From NCBI GenBank assembly GCA_021791815.1, contig JAJYVV010000003.1, forward strand, positions 1 through 52,212: DNA of 52,212 nucleotides. The letters run 5' to 3'. Positions 40,995-50,008 of the stretch are shown one piece after another; the stretch's first letter is position 1; every line of letters begins with the position of its first letter. The DNA comes from Bacillota bacterium (lineage in GTDB: Bacteria > Bacillota > Sulfobacillia > RBS10-35 > JAJYVN01). Both the position numbers and the translations under genes were made by a program. The notes beneath the pieces were generated by a model. That model was not told where the DNA came from. It was given only the letters and a program-made list of their open reading frames with translations, and ran no database searches.

Positions 40995-41897
40995 TCAGCC
41001 CGCCGGCGCCGCGGCCGTCCCTGGGGCCACCCGCAGATACATCGCCAGCCCGGCCAGGGTCGCAAGGCCTCCGACCGCTTCGGCGAGCGTGGGCGCTTGG
41101 TGCAGCCAGACGAACCCGATCGCCGCCGCCCCAAGGGGCTCAAGGAGGTAGGCGAGGCTGACGGAGGCGGGGGGGATCTGCGCCAGGCTGTAGTTGGCGA
41201 GGGCGTGCCCGAGCAGGGTGGGCAGCAGGGCGAGGGCCCCGAGCAGGATCCAGACGCGGGTCGGGAACCCGCCAAGCGGCGCGCCGGAAGCCATGGCGAG
41301 CCCCGTCAGGGCGGTCGCCGCGACCGTGAACACGCAGAGGTTGTATGGGACGGCGCCGAGCGACGGGCGCACGGCCCGGCCGGCGAGCAGGTATGCCGCG
41401 GAGGCGACCGCCCCACCCAGCGCAAGCGCGTCCCCGAGCCCCGCCGTGCCGCGCAGCGACCAGTCGCCGCCCCCCAGGAGCACCATGCCGCCGAGGCTCA
41501 CCGCCACCCCTACCCACTGCCCCGGGCTGGGCCGGCGCCCGAACAGGATGGCCTCCAGGGCGAGCAGGGGCAGCGGGGCCGCGTTCACGAGCGTGACGGC
41601 GGGCGCGATCGTGGTCAGGCGCAGGGCGCCGATCCAGAGGTAGAAGTGGGCCGCCAGCGCCATCCCCGCACCGACCGTCCAGAGCCGGCCCGGCCAGCGG
41701 CCCAGGGTCGGGGAACGCGCGGCCGCGCCGAGGCCGAAGGGCGCCAGGGCGGCAGCCGCGAGCCAGAGCCGCCAGGCGGCCACGGCCGCGGGCGGGGTGG
41801 GGGCCGTGGCGGTGATCATGGGCCCGGAGGTGAAACTGGTCAGCACGGCCACGGCGAGCGCGAGGGCCGCCGTCCGGGGGCCCGCGGGTATGCGCAC
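40995..41897 (-). CDS. EamA (DMT) family transporter
   Basis: Drug/metabolite-transporter-type permease with ten predicted helices in two EamA repeats, 300 residues. GTG 41897 is used; the upstream frame is antisense noise and the ribosome site is weak (GGCGG). Hydrophobic segments include LALAVAVLTSFTSGPMITA, LRLTTIAPAVTLVNAAPLPLLALEAILFG, WVGVAVSLGGMVLLGG, VYGLL-like helix regions and ANYSLAQIPPASVSLAYLLEPLGAAAIGFVWL. The last of these, with VSLAYLLEPLGA, is the typical second-repeat signature. It probably exports a metabolite. It is divergent from the SLC13-type gene, sharing about 110 bases of promoter region. Confidence 0.88.
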   Translation of the reverse strand: MRIPAGPRTAALALAVAVLTSFTSGPMITATAPTPPAAVAAWRLWLAAAALAPFGLGAAARSPTLGRWPGRLWTVGAGMALAAHFYLWIGALRLTTIAPAVTLVNAAPLPLLALEAILFGRRPSPGQWVGVAVSLGGMVLLGGGDWSLRGTAGLGDALALGGAVASAAYLLAGRAVRPSLGAVPYNLCVFTVAATALTGLAMASGAPLGGFPTRVWILLGALALLPTLLGHALANYSLAQIPPASVSLAYLLEPLGAAAIGFVWLHQAPTLAEAVGGLATLAGLAMYLRVAPGTAAAPAG

Positions 41898-42006
41898 GGC
41901 CGCCAGGGATTCGCCCTTGGCCGGGCCGCGCCTCCCCCGATCCGGGGCGGGGCTCCGGGGGGGCGGCAGACAGGGGCCGCAGCCCCGGGAGCCGAAGTGC
42001 CACCGC

Positions 42007-43827
42007 GTGGGTTGGAGCGCGGCCGCGGTGGCGACCCTCGTCCTCCTGGCGGCCGTGGTGGCGGCGGCGGTCAGCCACCGCGTCCCGTCCGCGGTGGTCG
42101 GCGGCGCCTTGGTGTGCCTGCTGGCAGGCCTGCGCATCCTCCCGGTGGCGAGGGCCTTTGCGGGGTTCGGGAGCGAACTCGTGTTGCTGGTCGGCGGCAT
42201 GATGGTCGTGGCGGCCGGTCTGACCCGCACGGGCGCCGCGGACCGGCTCGTGGCGGGCGTCGAGGTGGCCGCGGGCCGGCCGGACGGGGTGCTCGCGGAA
42301 CGGCGGCTGCTGGGCGGCCTGGTCCTGGCCGGGGCGGCGACCGCGGCCCTGCTCGGCGACGTTCCGGCCATGGCGGTCTGGCTGCCGGCCGTCTCCCGCA
42401 TCGCCCGTCGCCATGGGACGACGCCCGGCCGGCTGCTCCTGCCCATCCTCTTCGGGGTGCTGGCCGGGTCCGAGGTCACGCTGATCGGTACGGCCGGCAA
42501 CATCCTGGCGAGCGGCATCCTGACGGCGGTTCCCGGGCAGGTGGGCTTCGGCGTGTTCACCCAGGCCCCGGTCGGGCTGGTGGCCGTCGCGGCCGTATTC
42601 GCGCTCGCGGTGACCGTGGGGCCGGCGCTGCTGCCGGCGAAGCATCCGGGGGAGCCCGCCGACGTTGACTTCGCCAACCTGAAGATGTACCAGGGTGAGG
42701 TGGCGGTGGCCGCGCATTCGGCCCTCGACGGGCGCCGGTTGCGCGAGGCCGCCGTGCTTCGGGAACTGGGCCTGCGCGTGACCGCGATTTTTCCCGGTGC
42801 CGACGCGCCGGGGCGCCGGGGCCTGCCCCTGCCCGGGAGCTCCCCGCCCGCCACCGCGGGCCCCGACAGCGTGGTCCGGGCCGGGGACAGGCTCCTGGTG
42901 CAGGGCAGCGCCGAAGACCTGCTCGAGGCGCAGAACTCCGGGCTGTTCGAGCTGCGGGGCCCGGCCGAGGCGGCGACGGTGACGGCCGAAGCCCTGGTCG
43001 TACCCGAATCGGGCCTGGTCGGTCGCACCCTGACCGAGCTCGGGTTCCGCCAGCGCTACGGGCTGGACGTGCTCGCGGTGTGGCGGCACCGCGGCCAGCC
43101 CCTGACGCGGTTGCAGCACCTCCGCCTCCGGCCGGGCGACATCCTCCTGCTGTCGGGTTCGCGCCTCGCGGCCCTCCGCCTGCATGAGCGCCTCGACGCC
43201 CTGCTGCTCGGCGAGCGCGACGCCGCGCCCCCGCGGCGGGACCGGGCCGCGGTGGCCCTGGGGCTGCTTGCCGCCTTCGTCGCGGTGGCCGCCACGCGGC
43301 TCATGGATCCGGCGGCGGCCGCCGTCGGCGCGGCGGCCGGCATGGTCCTCACCGGCTGCCTGCGGCCGGAGGAGGCGCTGGCAGCCCTGGATCTGCCGAT
43401 CCTCCTGTTGCTGGCCGGCATCGTCCCTCTCGGCACGGCCCTGCAGGCCACGCCCGTGCCGGCCCTGGTCGCCGCGGGCCTGGCGCCCCTGGCCCGCGCC
43501 GACGGGCCGCTCGCCGTGTGGGCGGTCCTCTTCCTGGTGGCGGCGCTCACCACCCAGCTCCTGTCCGACGTCGCCACGGTGCTGCTCTGGGTGCCGGTCG
43601 CCCTGCGGTCCGCCGCCCTGCTCCACGCCGACGCGCGGCCGCTGGCCCTGGCCGTGATGCTGGGCGCCCAAGCGCCGGTGGTCGCCCTCGGCCACAAGGT
43701 GGCCCTGCTGGTGCCCTCCGCGGGGCGCTACAGCAACCGGGATTTCCTGCGCTACGGCCTGCCCGCCGCAGCGCTGCTCCTTGGCGCCGGCCTGTGGGCC
43801 GCCCCGCGGGTCTTCCCCTTTCGTTGA
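42007..43827 (+). CDS. SLC13/DASS-type permease with central TrkA-C domains
   Basis: Ion-transporter-superfamily membrane protein of about 606 residues, likely sodium-coupled uptake of sulfate, dicarboxylate or a similar anion. GTG 42007 is used; GTG 42028 is an alternative and the ribosome site is poor for both. The N-terminal half has GSEVTLIGTAGNILASGIL, the characteristic hairpin motif. Two RCK_C (TrkA-C)-like domains occupy about residues 220-400 (ALDGRRLREAAVLRELGLRVTAIF, GLVGRTLTELGFRQRYGLDVLAVWR). The C-terminal half has the second hairpin (TTQLLSDVATVLLWVPVAL) and [23 protein letters not shown]. This architecture is standard for bacterial members of the group. Confidence 0.9.
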   Translation: MGWSAAAVATLVLLAAVVAAAVSHRVPSAVVGGALVCLLAGLRILPVARAFAGFGSELVLLVGGMMVVAAGLTRTGAADRLVAGVEVAAGRPDGVLAERRLLGGLVLAGAATAALLGDVPAMAVWLPAVSRIARRHGTTPGRLLLPILFGVLAGSEVTLIGTAGNILASGILTAVPGQVGFGVFTQAPVGLVAVAAVFALAVTVGPALLPAKHPGEPADVDFANLKMYQGEVAVAAHSALDGRRLREAAVLRELGLRVTAIFPGADAPGRRGLPLPGSSPPATAGPDSVVRAGDRLLVQGSAEDLLEAQNSGLFELRGPAEAATVTAEALVVPESGLVGRTLTELGFRQRYGLDVLAVWRHRGQPLTRLQHLRLRPGDILLLSGSRLAALRLHERLDALLLGERDAAPPRRDRAAVALGLLAAFVAVAATRLMDPAAAAVGAAAGMVLTGCLRPEEALAALDLPILLLLAGIVPLGTALQATPVPALVAAGLAPLARADGPLAVWAVLFLVAALTTQLLSDVATVLLWVPVALRSAALLHADARPLALAVMLGAQAPVVALGHKVALLVPSAGRYSNRDFLRYGLPAAALLLGAGLWAAPRVFPFR

Positions 43828-44819
43828 CCCGCACAGGGCGCGCCGGGCCACGGCGTCCCGCGGGGCGGTGCGGAGGCCGCGCCGAACCCGGGCGGGTGGG
43901 CGGCCTGTGGGCCTCGGTCCAAGAGTTCCTCGATCATGAACCGTGTCTTGGGCAACAGGCGGGAGGACGGGTCAACCCGCAGGGCGGCATCCACGGCGTC
44001 GGCCGCCCTGCGCAGTCCGAGCCGGCCGGCGAGGGTCAGGATGTCGGCGCGATCCTCCACGCGCGAGGCCAGGCACTTCCTCGCGAAGATAGAGGCGGGC
44101 TCGGGTACCCAGACCAGCAGGCCCGGCAGGGCATCCAGGACCTCCCGCTCGCGCGCAGGGATCGGGCTGCGGAATTCCTGCACGCCGTCGTGCAGCCAGT
44201 CCGGCACGAGGTCCATCGCTCGCGCGATCCGCCGCGCCTCCTGGGCCACGACGGCCTCCGGCTCGAACACCCCGTCGACGTCCCGGGTCGCGGCGCGCGC
44301 ATCGTGGGCAAGGCGCGTGGCGGCGCCGCCAACGTGCACGCCGCGCTCGTGAAGCCCTTTGGCCAGCGCGCAGCGCCCGCTCGATCGCGTCCTTGCGTGT
44401 GACGAGCCGACAGCCGGTCCGGCTCGGCCCCCCCACACCCGGTCGAATTCGGGCTCCCCGATGAACACCAGGCGCCGGCGGAAGGCCGGGGGAGTCTCCA
44501 CATGTGCAAGGGGCCAGAACCCCTCGCGCGGCTCGTGGAACCAGGAGCGCTCCAGGAAGCGCCCTGGACCCTCCGCCCATCCGGGCGCCGGAAATCCATC
44601 CCCCTGGGCGAAGTGCTCGGCCATCGCAGCCAGGTACGCGTCGAAGCGTGGGTCGCCCGTGGGCGCCGGCTCCTCGGCCAGCAGTCCTGGCCGCCCTGCG
44701 CGCCCCGGACGCCGGTAGTCGTCGACGAAGTCCCGGATCGCGAACGGGTCGGCCGATTCGCGCAGCGCGCGGGCCACGAGGCTGCCCGTGACGGCGACGG
44801 TCCGCGGGCGATCGGTCAC
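43752..44819 (-). CDS. Fused regulator-like domain plus DUF6036 nucleotidyltransferase (frameshift fusion)
   Basis: From GTG 44819 the frame is open for 355 residues. Residues 1 to about 128 ([70 protein letters not shown]) match small proteins I recall being encoded just upstream of DUF6036 nucleotidyltransferases. Residues from about 150 ([56 protein letters not shown]) are that nucleotidyltransferase, with GG and DVD motifs. Its expected N-terminus, [14 protein letters not shown], lies in a different frame (about 44364-44405). A one-base loss near 44363-44372 therefore joined the two frames. The C-terminus overruns the convergent transporter end by 76 bases. It may be a decayed toxin-antitoxin-like pair or a novel fusion. 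Confidence 0.65.
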   Translation of the reverse strand: MTDRPRTVAVTGSLVARALRESADPFAIRDFVDDYRRPGRAGRPGLLAEEPAPTGDPRFDAYLAAMAEHFAQGDGFPAPGWAEGPGRFLERSWFHEPREGFWPLAHVETPPAFRRRLVFIGEPEFDRVWGGRAGPAVGSSHARTRSSGRCALAKGLHERGVHVGGAATRLAHDARAATRDVDGVFEPEAVVAQEARRIARAMDLVPDWLHDGVQEFRSPIPAREREVLDALPGLLVWVPEPASIFARKCLASRVEDRADILTLAGRLGLRRAADAVDAALRVDPSSRLLPKTRFMIEELLDRGPQAAHPPGFGAASAPPRGTPWPGAPCAGQRKGKTRGAAHRPAPRSSAAAGRP

Positions 44820-44842
44820 GCCTCGGCCACGCCCCGCAAGGA

Positions 44843-44848
44843 AGTATA
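44843..44848 (-). promoter_or_regulatory. Candidate -10 element for the fused gene
   Basis: TATACT on the minus strand, in otherwise GC-rich DNA, lies 24 bases upstream of GTG 44819. No clear -35 is seen. Confidence 0.35.
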
Positions 44849-44950
44849 GCGCGGCGCTCCGCGGCCCATGGCCGCCGCGAAGAGGAGCGAAGGCCTCGGC
44901 CGCGTATCGGCCCACGCGAAGGTTGGAACCGTCAAGGGGCGGCAAAGGAC

Positions 44951-45868
44951 ATGGCGCAGGCCCGCGACCCGGTCGATGCCGCGGTCTCCAGGGCCGAACT
45001 GCGCGGCCTGCTCGGCGAACTCCCGGCGGCGTCCGGACCCGTGCCCGCGACGCTCCTCTCGACCGAAAAGCGCGAGCCATACGTCCTGGAGCACCTCCTC
45101 CTCGACCTCAACGGCGTGGAGCGGGTGCCCGCGATCTACACCCGGCCGCGGGGCGTCTCCGGCCGGCTGCCGGTGGTCCTGTTCAACCACTCGCACGCCG
45201 ACTTCGGAAAGACCGAGATGCTCCAGGCCGGACCGTACATGCCCCCGCAGGGCTGGGCCGAGGTCCTCGCGCGCCGGGGAGTGGCCGCCCTCGCGATCGA
45301 CGCCTGGAACTTCGGGGAGCGGCGCGGGCGGACGGAATCCGAGCTGTTCAAGGAGATGCTCTGGAGGGGTCAGGTCCTCTGGGGCATGATGGTCTTCGAT
45401 TCCCTGCGCGCGCTGGACTACCTCGCGGGGCGTCCGGACGTCGACCCGGGGCGGATCGGCACGCTCGGCATGTCCATGGGCAGCACCATGGCTTGGTGGG
45501 TCGCGGCGCTCGATCCCCGCGTGCGGGTGTGCGTGGACATCTGCTGCCTGACGGATTTTGAGACGCTGATCCGCGTGAGGGGCTTGGACGGCCACGGCAT
45601 CTATTATTACGTGCCGCGGCTGCTGCGCCACTTCTCGACAGCCGGGATCAACGCCCTGATCGCGCCCCGTCCCCATCTCGCCCTGGCCGGCGACTTCGAT
45701 CGGCTCACCCCGCCCGAGGGGCTGGAGGCCGTGGACCGGGAGTTGCGCGCCGTCTACGCCGCGCGCGGCGCAGCGGACGCGTGGCGGCTCTCGCGGTATG
45801 CCGTCGGCCACGTGGAGACGCTGGGGATGCGCACCGAGGCGCTGGCGTTCCTGGAGCGCTGGCTGTGA
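44951..45868 (+). CDS. Alpha/beta hydrolase (acetyl-xylan-esterase/dienelactone-hydrolase-like)
   Basis: Cytoplasmic serine hydrolase, 305 residues, from ATG 44951. The nucleophile elbow is LGMSMGSTM (GxSxG), the acid is in [13 protein letters not shown], and the base is in GHVETLGMR at the C-terminus. The N-terminal region ([35 protein letters not shown]) and [15 protein letters not shown] are typical of esterases acting on acylated sugars or polymers. The triad is complete. It is divergent from the fused nucleotidyltransferase gene and ends in a strong hairpin. Confidence 0.88.
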   Translation: MAQARDPVDAAVSRAELRGLLGELPAASGPVPATLLSTEKREPYVLEHLLLDLNGVERVPAIYTRPRGVSGRLPVVLFNHSHADFGKTEMLQAGPYMPPQGWAEVLARRGVAALAIDAWNFGERRGRTESELFKEMLWRGQVLWGMMVFDSLRALDYLAGRPDVDPGRIGTLGMSMGSTMAWWVAALDPRVRVCVDICCLTDFETLIRVRGLDGHGIYYYVPRLLRHFSTAGINALIAPRPHLALAGDFDRLTPPEGLEAVDRELRAVYAARGAADAWRLSRYAVGHVETLGMRTEALAFLERWL

Positions 45869-45909
45869 GCGGCGGGGCGGCGTTCTCCGGCCGGAACGCC
45901 GCCCGCCGC
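45869..45909 (+). terminator. Terminator hairpin after the hydrolase gene
   Basis: GCGGCGGGGCGGCGTTC and GAACGCCGCCCGCCGC pair with one bulged G around an 8-base loop, starting at the base after the stop codon. Confidence 0.65.
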
Positions 45910-45934
45910 TTCCAGGTCGCGACGGCGGTGCGGC

Positions 45935-46166
45935 GCTTCGCGATAAGCCCGTGCGGATCGAGGACGAACTTCCGCGCCACGCCGCGGCCGAAATCGCGGT
46001 AGCCGCGGGCGCCTCGTCCAGTGGGAGGACGTTGGCGTTGAAGGCCTTGGCGCCCTGGGCCCGGCCGCGGAGGGCGTCCACGCCCCCGCGATCCGCCGTC
46101 CCATACAGGCCCGGTATGCCCAGCCGGTGTCCGGGTGATGTCCATGATGGCGTTGAGCACCGTGGT
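45935..46166 (-). pseudogene. Remnant of glutathione-independent formaldehyde dehydrogenase (zinc ADH family)
   Basis: Three reading frames together spell a C-terminal end I recognise. The first is TVLNAIMDITRTPAG. The second is GIPGLYGTADRGGVDALRGRAQGAKAFNANVLPLDEAP. The third is GYRDFGRGVARKFVLDPHGLI. Intact enzymes have about 45 more residues between GVDA and the LPLDEAP segment, including the KSHSFHTGQ region, so there is an internal deletion plus two frameshifts. No N-terminal or zinc-binding part remains. It is a dead gene relic. Confidence 0.65.
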
Positions 46167-46216
46167 GGTCGTCGGCCGGGGTTGGGTTGGGCAGCAGACC
46201 GGGCACCACAGCCGGC

Positions 46217-46744
46217 TCAGGGCGGCTCCCCGGAGGCCCGTTCCTGCTCTGGCTGGAGCGCATGGCGGAACCGTATCTCCGTCCCGTTGCGCCGCACGGC
46301 GCCGTCGGGGCGCCACCCGGTGGACCCGTAGAAGGACGCTGCGCGTTCGTAGCCGCGCCGCGTCCACAGGACGGCCGCGCGGTAGCGGTCCTGGCGGAAG
46401 GCGGCCAGCGCCACCGCCATCAGGGCGCGGCCCGCGCCCTGCCTCCACGCCTCCGGATGAACGGCGATGGTGTCGAGTTCGCCGAGGCTCGCGGCGTCCG
46501 CATCCCCGCACGGCCGGATCCCCGTGAATCCCACGATGGAGCGTTCCGCCTCGACCACCCACCACCGGTGGGGCGCCGGGCGGCAGATGTCCCGTTCCCA
46601 TCGGGCGATTTGTCCGGCATCGAGGCTCCGTGGCGGCAGCAAGCCCACGAAGCCCGCGTTCCACGAGGCGATGTAGATCGCGGCCACGCGCGGCGCGTCG
46701 GGGGCCTTTGCCGGCCGCACGGTCAGGGTCGGGAGGACGGACAT
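46217..46744 (-). CDS. GNAT family N-acetyltransferase
   Basis: Acetyl-CoA-dependent acetyltransferase, 175 residues, substrate unknown. ATG 46744 has an AAGGG about 9 bases upstream; the track ORF adds an unsupported 76-residue extension. The N-terminus reads VRPAKAPDAPRVAAIYIASWNAGFVGLLP. The acetyl-CoA-binding motif A is LDTIAVHPEAWRQGAGRALMAVALAAF (Q/RxxGxG/A present), followed by AVLWTRRGYERAASFYGSTGWRPDG, a typical motif B. A single complete GNAT domain, no partner gene. Confidence 0.92.
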   Translation of the reverse strand: MSVLPTLTVRPAKAPDAPRVAAIYIASWNAGFVGLLPPRSLDAGQIARWERDICRPAPHRWWVVEAERSIVGFTGIRPCGDADAASLGELDTIAVHPEAWRQGAGRALMAVALAAFRQDRYRAAVLWTRRGYERAASFYGSTGWRPDGAVRRNGTEIRFRHALQPEQERASGEPP

Positions 46745-47217
46745 CGCCGCCACCCTTCGGAGGCCGGTGGGGGGCACTCGACACGTGGCCGGGGCGTCGT
46801 CGCCGGACGATCCCACGACGGCTTCCGGACCACCGGGGGGCGAGCGCCCGCTTCGCCATGGGGCGCAGCGCTCCTCCGCTCGATTCCGGCAGGGGGACCG
46901 GCCCGCTGGCCCGGGTCCGCGCGGATCGGTGGCCGCGGACGCGTGGCTGGGCGGCGCACCTCGCGCTGCCACCGGAGGAGGGTAGGCGCGCCGGTTGCGG
47001 CGTTCGCGCCCGTGGTGCCGCCGTCAGCGGACGGGTGGAGATCGATCCCGTCCCGTCTTGAACATCCCGCCCACGGCCGCGGTGGCGACGGCGCCGGATT
47101 TGGGCGATCCCAAGGCGGCCCGCGGCCCGCCCGCGCCGCGGCGCCGCCCCATGCGCCCTCCGGCCGGAGGGAAGTTGGACCAGCGGCGCGAACGCCGTCG
47201 TCCGAGAGGGGACGGGC
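46745..47217. other. Divergent intergenic region
   Basis: These 473 bases lie between the GNAT gene and the PDZ-retropepsin gene. I see no convincing ORF or known RNA. A small inverted repeat TTGGG/CCCAA (47099-47112) and the ribosome site GAGAGGGGA near the right end are the only features noted. Confidence 0.4.
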
Positions 47218-48747
47218 GTGCCCATCGGTGGCGGCGACGGGGACCGGCGGCGAGCGGCGGATTCGCCCGCGCCGGAGCGGGTGCGCTTGGCCCAAGACCC
47301 GGCGGCCGCCGCGCTGCCGGCGCGCGCGGCGCGGAGGGCGCGGGCGCACACCGCCCCGGTCAACGTGCCGCTGGTCCTGGCGGGGCTCGCTGGAGCGGCC
47401 GGCCTCCTCGTCACGGGCATGCTGCTCGGAGGCATCGTGCGGCCCGCGGGTGGGTCGGCAGCCGCGGGCGCCGGCGCGCCAGGCGCCGCCAGTGCCCCCG
47501 CCGGCCCTGGCGGCAGCGCTGCGGCGGCCCGGGCGCAGGCCGATGCCTCGACCGCCGAGTCGCAGGCCGCGCAGGCGGAGGCGGTCACGGCCCAGGCCGA
47601 GGCGCTGCTGCAGGCGGCCCAGTCCGCCTCGGCCCAGGTGGGCCGCCTGGCGACGGCCAGCCTGGCCCGCAATCCCGCGGCGACGAGCCCGTCCGCGGCG
47701 CTGCAGCCCCTCGAAGCCGACGACACCCAGCTGGTGGCCCTGGTGGCTCAGGCGCAGCAGGCGTCGGCCGCCGCGTCTGCGGCCGCAAGCGCCGCCGCCG
47801 CGGCGGACCCCGGCGCGGACGCCGCCGTCAGCGGCGCCGACGCCGCGGGGAGCCGCGCCCAGGCCGCCGTCCAGCAGGCGCAGGCGGCCGGCGCCCAGGT
47901 CGGGACGCTGGTCGCGCAGGCGGAGGCCGAGGTCCAGGCCTGGGCCTCCGTGCACGCGGCGGCGCCCGGCTACTTTGGCGCGACCGTGGAGGACGTGCCG
48001 GCGTCGTTCGGGGTCCCGGGATGCGAGGTGGACGCCGCCGCGCCCGGCAGCCCGGCCGCCGCGGTGGGACTGGTGGGCCGGACGCAGCGCACCGACCCCG
48101 TCGGCGACGTGGTCACCTCCGTCACGGACGGCACGGACGGAGGGGCCGTGTGGCCGGTGGCCGACTGCGCCGCCTTCGTCGCGGCCATGGCGCAGACGCG
48201 GGCCGGTGACCAGGTCACCGTGGCCTACTACCACCGCCAGGTGATCTGGTACGAGCTGTCTGGCCGGTGGGTGCTGGAGTCGGGGACCGCGACCCTCACC
48301 GCCGCGCCGGGGAGCAACTGCCCGGCGCCGATCGCCGGCACCATCAGCCCTGCGCTGACCGGCAACCGCATCAACCTGACGATCGCGCTCGTCGGGCCGC
48401 AGGGGAGCCGTGCGGGGTTGGGCGTGATGCTCGACACCGGCGGCGTCCAGTCGTACTTCCCCGACGCGCTCCTGCGGAGCCTGGGATACCGCCCGTTCCT
48501 GGCGACGCTCGCCGGCGGCATCGTCCCCGGGGCGATGGGGGCCGCCAACCTCTACCGCATCCCGGGGGCGGCGCTCACCGCCCTGGACGGTGGACGCTAC
48601 GTCCCGCTGGCCACGGGCACCCTGACGGTGATGGGCGTGGTCAACGGGACGCTCTCCGGCCTGGGCCCGGACATCCTCAAGCAGGGCGCCCGGCTGACGA
48701 CGGCGGGCGGCCGCTGGACCTTGACCCCGCCATGCCAGGCCGGGTAG
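47218..48747 (+). CDS. Membrane-anchored protein with PDZ-like and retropepsin-like domains
   Basis: The 509-residue product starts at GTG 47218 behind GAGAGGGGA. Residues 1-48 are cytoplasmic and basic. A single membrane helix spans about 49-72 (VPLVLAGLAGAAGLLVTGMLLG). Residues 80-245 are an Ala/Gln-rich helical stalk. Residues 251-340 resemble a PDZ domain (GYFGATVEDV, AAPGSPAAAVGL, GDVVTSVTDG, RAGDQVTVAYYHR). Residues 385-505 look like an aspartic-protease (retropepsin-like) fold: LGVMLDTGGVQSYFPDALLRSLGYRPF, with DTGG where DTGA/S is usual, later GTLSGLGPDILKQG. It is probably an exported substrate-binding or protease-like envelope protein; activity is unproven. Confidence 0.75.
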   Translation: MPIGGGDGDRRRAADSPAPERVRLAQDPAAAALPARAARRARAHTAPVNVPLVLAGLAGAAGLLVTGMLLGGIVRPAGGSAAAGAGAPGAASAPAGPGGSAAAARAQADASTAESQAAQAEAVTAQAEALLQAAQSASAQVGRLATASLARNPAATSPSAALQPLEADDTQLVALVAQAQQASAAASAAASAAAAADPGADAAVSGADAAGSRAQAAVQQAQAAGAQVGTLVAQAEAEVQAWASVHAAAPGYFGATVEDVPASFGVPGCEVDAAAPGSPAAAVGLVGRTQRTDPVGDVVTSVTDGTDGGAVWPVADCAAFVAAMAQTRAGDQVTVAYYHRQVIWYELSGRWVLESGTATLTAAPGSNCPAPIAGTISPALTGNRINLTIALVGPQGSRAGLGVMLDTGGVQSYFPDALLRSLGYRPFLATLAGGIVPGAMGAANLYRIPGAALTALDGGRYVPLATGTLTVMGVVNGTLSGLGPDILKQGARLTTAGGRWTLTPPCQAG

Positions 48748-48860
48748 GCCGCCCCCCGCGATCCCCTGTCCGTGGCCCCCGCACGATTCTTCGGCGCACC
48801 CCGCATCCACCCCGAAGCGTTCGGGCCGCATCGGCGTTTCTGCAGGGCGGAGGGGATGGG

Positions 48861-49538
48861 GTGGCCACCGCTGCCGGTGCCCGGTCGGGCCGCGCGGCCT
48901 CGTTCCGGGACCTCCCCACGCCCCTGCCCGAGGCGCCGGCCGCGGCTTCAGGGGCTCCCCGTCGGCCGCCGGCCGCGCGGCCCGCGCCCCGGCCCCTGCC
49001 CGACGAAGACCTGATGTCCGCCTTCGCCACGGGCGACCTGGAGGCGTTCGGGGAGTTGGTCGCCCGCCACCGCGCCGCCGTGATCGGCTTCTGCCGGCGG
49101 CTCCTCGGGGATCCCCACGAGGCCGAGGACGCCGCGCAGGACGCCTTCGTCGCCCTGTACCGCTGCGGTCCCCGCTACGTCCCCTCCGCCCCGTTCCGCG
49201 CCCTGCTCTACCGCCTGGCCCGCAACGCCTGCGCCGACGCCCGCCGGCGACCGGCCCCGCTGCCCGGCCCAGACCTTCCCGAGACACAGGACCCGGACCC
49301 GGGCGCGCCGGAGGCGGCCGAGCGGCGGCTGCGGGCGGCGGAGCTCCGCCGGGCCGTGGCGCGCCTGACCCCTCTGCAGCGGGAGGCGGTGGTCCTTACG
49401 CACTTCGAGGGCCTGACGTACACCGAGGCGGCCGCCGTGCTGCGGGTGCCGGTGGGGACCGTGTGCTCTCGGGCGGCGGCGGCCTTGGCGGCCCTGCGCC
49501 GCCTGCTGCCGGTGCCGGGGGAGGAGGGCGGCAGGTGA
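48861..49538 (+). CDS. ECF-type RNA polymerase sigma factor
   Basis: The 225-residue product starts at GTG 48861 with GGAGGGG at about 6 bases. After a Pro/Ala-rich leader of about 45 residues comes region 2 (LMSAFATGDLEAFGELVARHRAAVIGFCRRLLGDPHEAEDAAQDAFVALYR, FRALLYRLARNACADARR). Region 4 follows (LRRAVARLTPLQREAVVLTHFEGLTYTEAAAVLRVPVGTVCSRAAAALAALRRLL). Its stop overlaps the next start (GTGA), the classic arrangement of sigma with cognate anti-sigma factor. Confidence 0.93.
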   Translation: MATAAGARSGRAASFRDLPTPLPEAPAAASGAPRRPPAARPAPRPLPDEDLMSAFATGDLEAFGELVARHRAAVIGFCRRLLGDPHEAEDAAQDAFVALYRCGPRYVPSAPFRALLYRLARNACADARRRPAPLPGPDLPETQDPDPGAPEAAERRLRAAELRRAVARLTPLQREAVVLTHFEGLTYTEAAAVLRVPVGTVCSRAAAALAALRRLLPVPGEEGGR

Positions 49539-50008
49539 CGCAGCCGTGCGCGGACGCCATGGACGCGATCGCGGCGGTGGCCCGCGGCCGGGCGCCGGAC
49601 GTCGGGCCGGGGGTCCGCGCCCACCTTGCGGGATGTCCGAGGTGCCGGGGGGCCTACGCCCACGCCGCCGCGTGTGCGCCGTGGCTCGCGGCCGGCATCG
49701 TGGACGACGCCGGCGGCGCGGCCCACCGGGAGGCCTCCTCCGCCTGGGAGCGGCGGCTGTTCCTCCGCCTCCTGGCCGAGGAGAGGGCGTCGGGCACGCC
49801 CGGGCCCCGCCCGGGCCCCGACGCCCGGGGCCGCCGCGCGGTGGGGCCCGCGCGCCACGGGCCGGCTCGCGGCGATTCCGGCCCGAGACCGCGCAGCCCG
49901 GCATGGGCGCGCCTGGCCGCGTGGCTCGGCGGCTGGGAGACTGGACCCGAGGAAGGGGAGTGGCGGCGGTGGCGGCGGCGGCCGGAGGCGGACGCAAGCC
50001 CACGATGA
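49535..50008 (+). CDS. Zinc-type (ZAS) anti-sigma factor, apparently soluble
   Basis: Predicted to sequester the upstream sigma factor, 157 residues. GTG 49535 overlaps the sigma stop by 4 bases and has GGAGGAGGG upstream. The anti-sigma zinc motif HxxxCxxC is present as HLAGCPRC (His30, Cys34, Cys37). A helix (REASSAWERRLFLRLLAEERA) and a low-complexity Pro/Gly/Arg linker follow. No membrane helix is visible, so it probably senses a cytoplasmic signal, possibly redox through the zinc cysteines (inference). It overlaps the next gene by 4 bases (ATGA). Confidence 0.85.
   Translation: MTQPCADAMDAIAAVARGRAPDVGPGVRAHLAGCPRCRGAYAHAAACAPWLAAGIVDDAGGAAHREASSAWERRLFLRLLAEERASGTPGPRPGPDARGRRAVGPARHGPARGDSGPRPRSPAWARLAAWLGGWETGPEEGEWRRWRRRPEADASPR

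Noticed and set aside
41140-43851. 903-residue minus-strand ORF over the SLC13-type gene
   Set aside because: Its composition is Gln/Arg/Gly-rich and it is the antisense shadow of a well-supported transporter.
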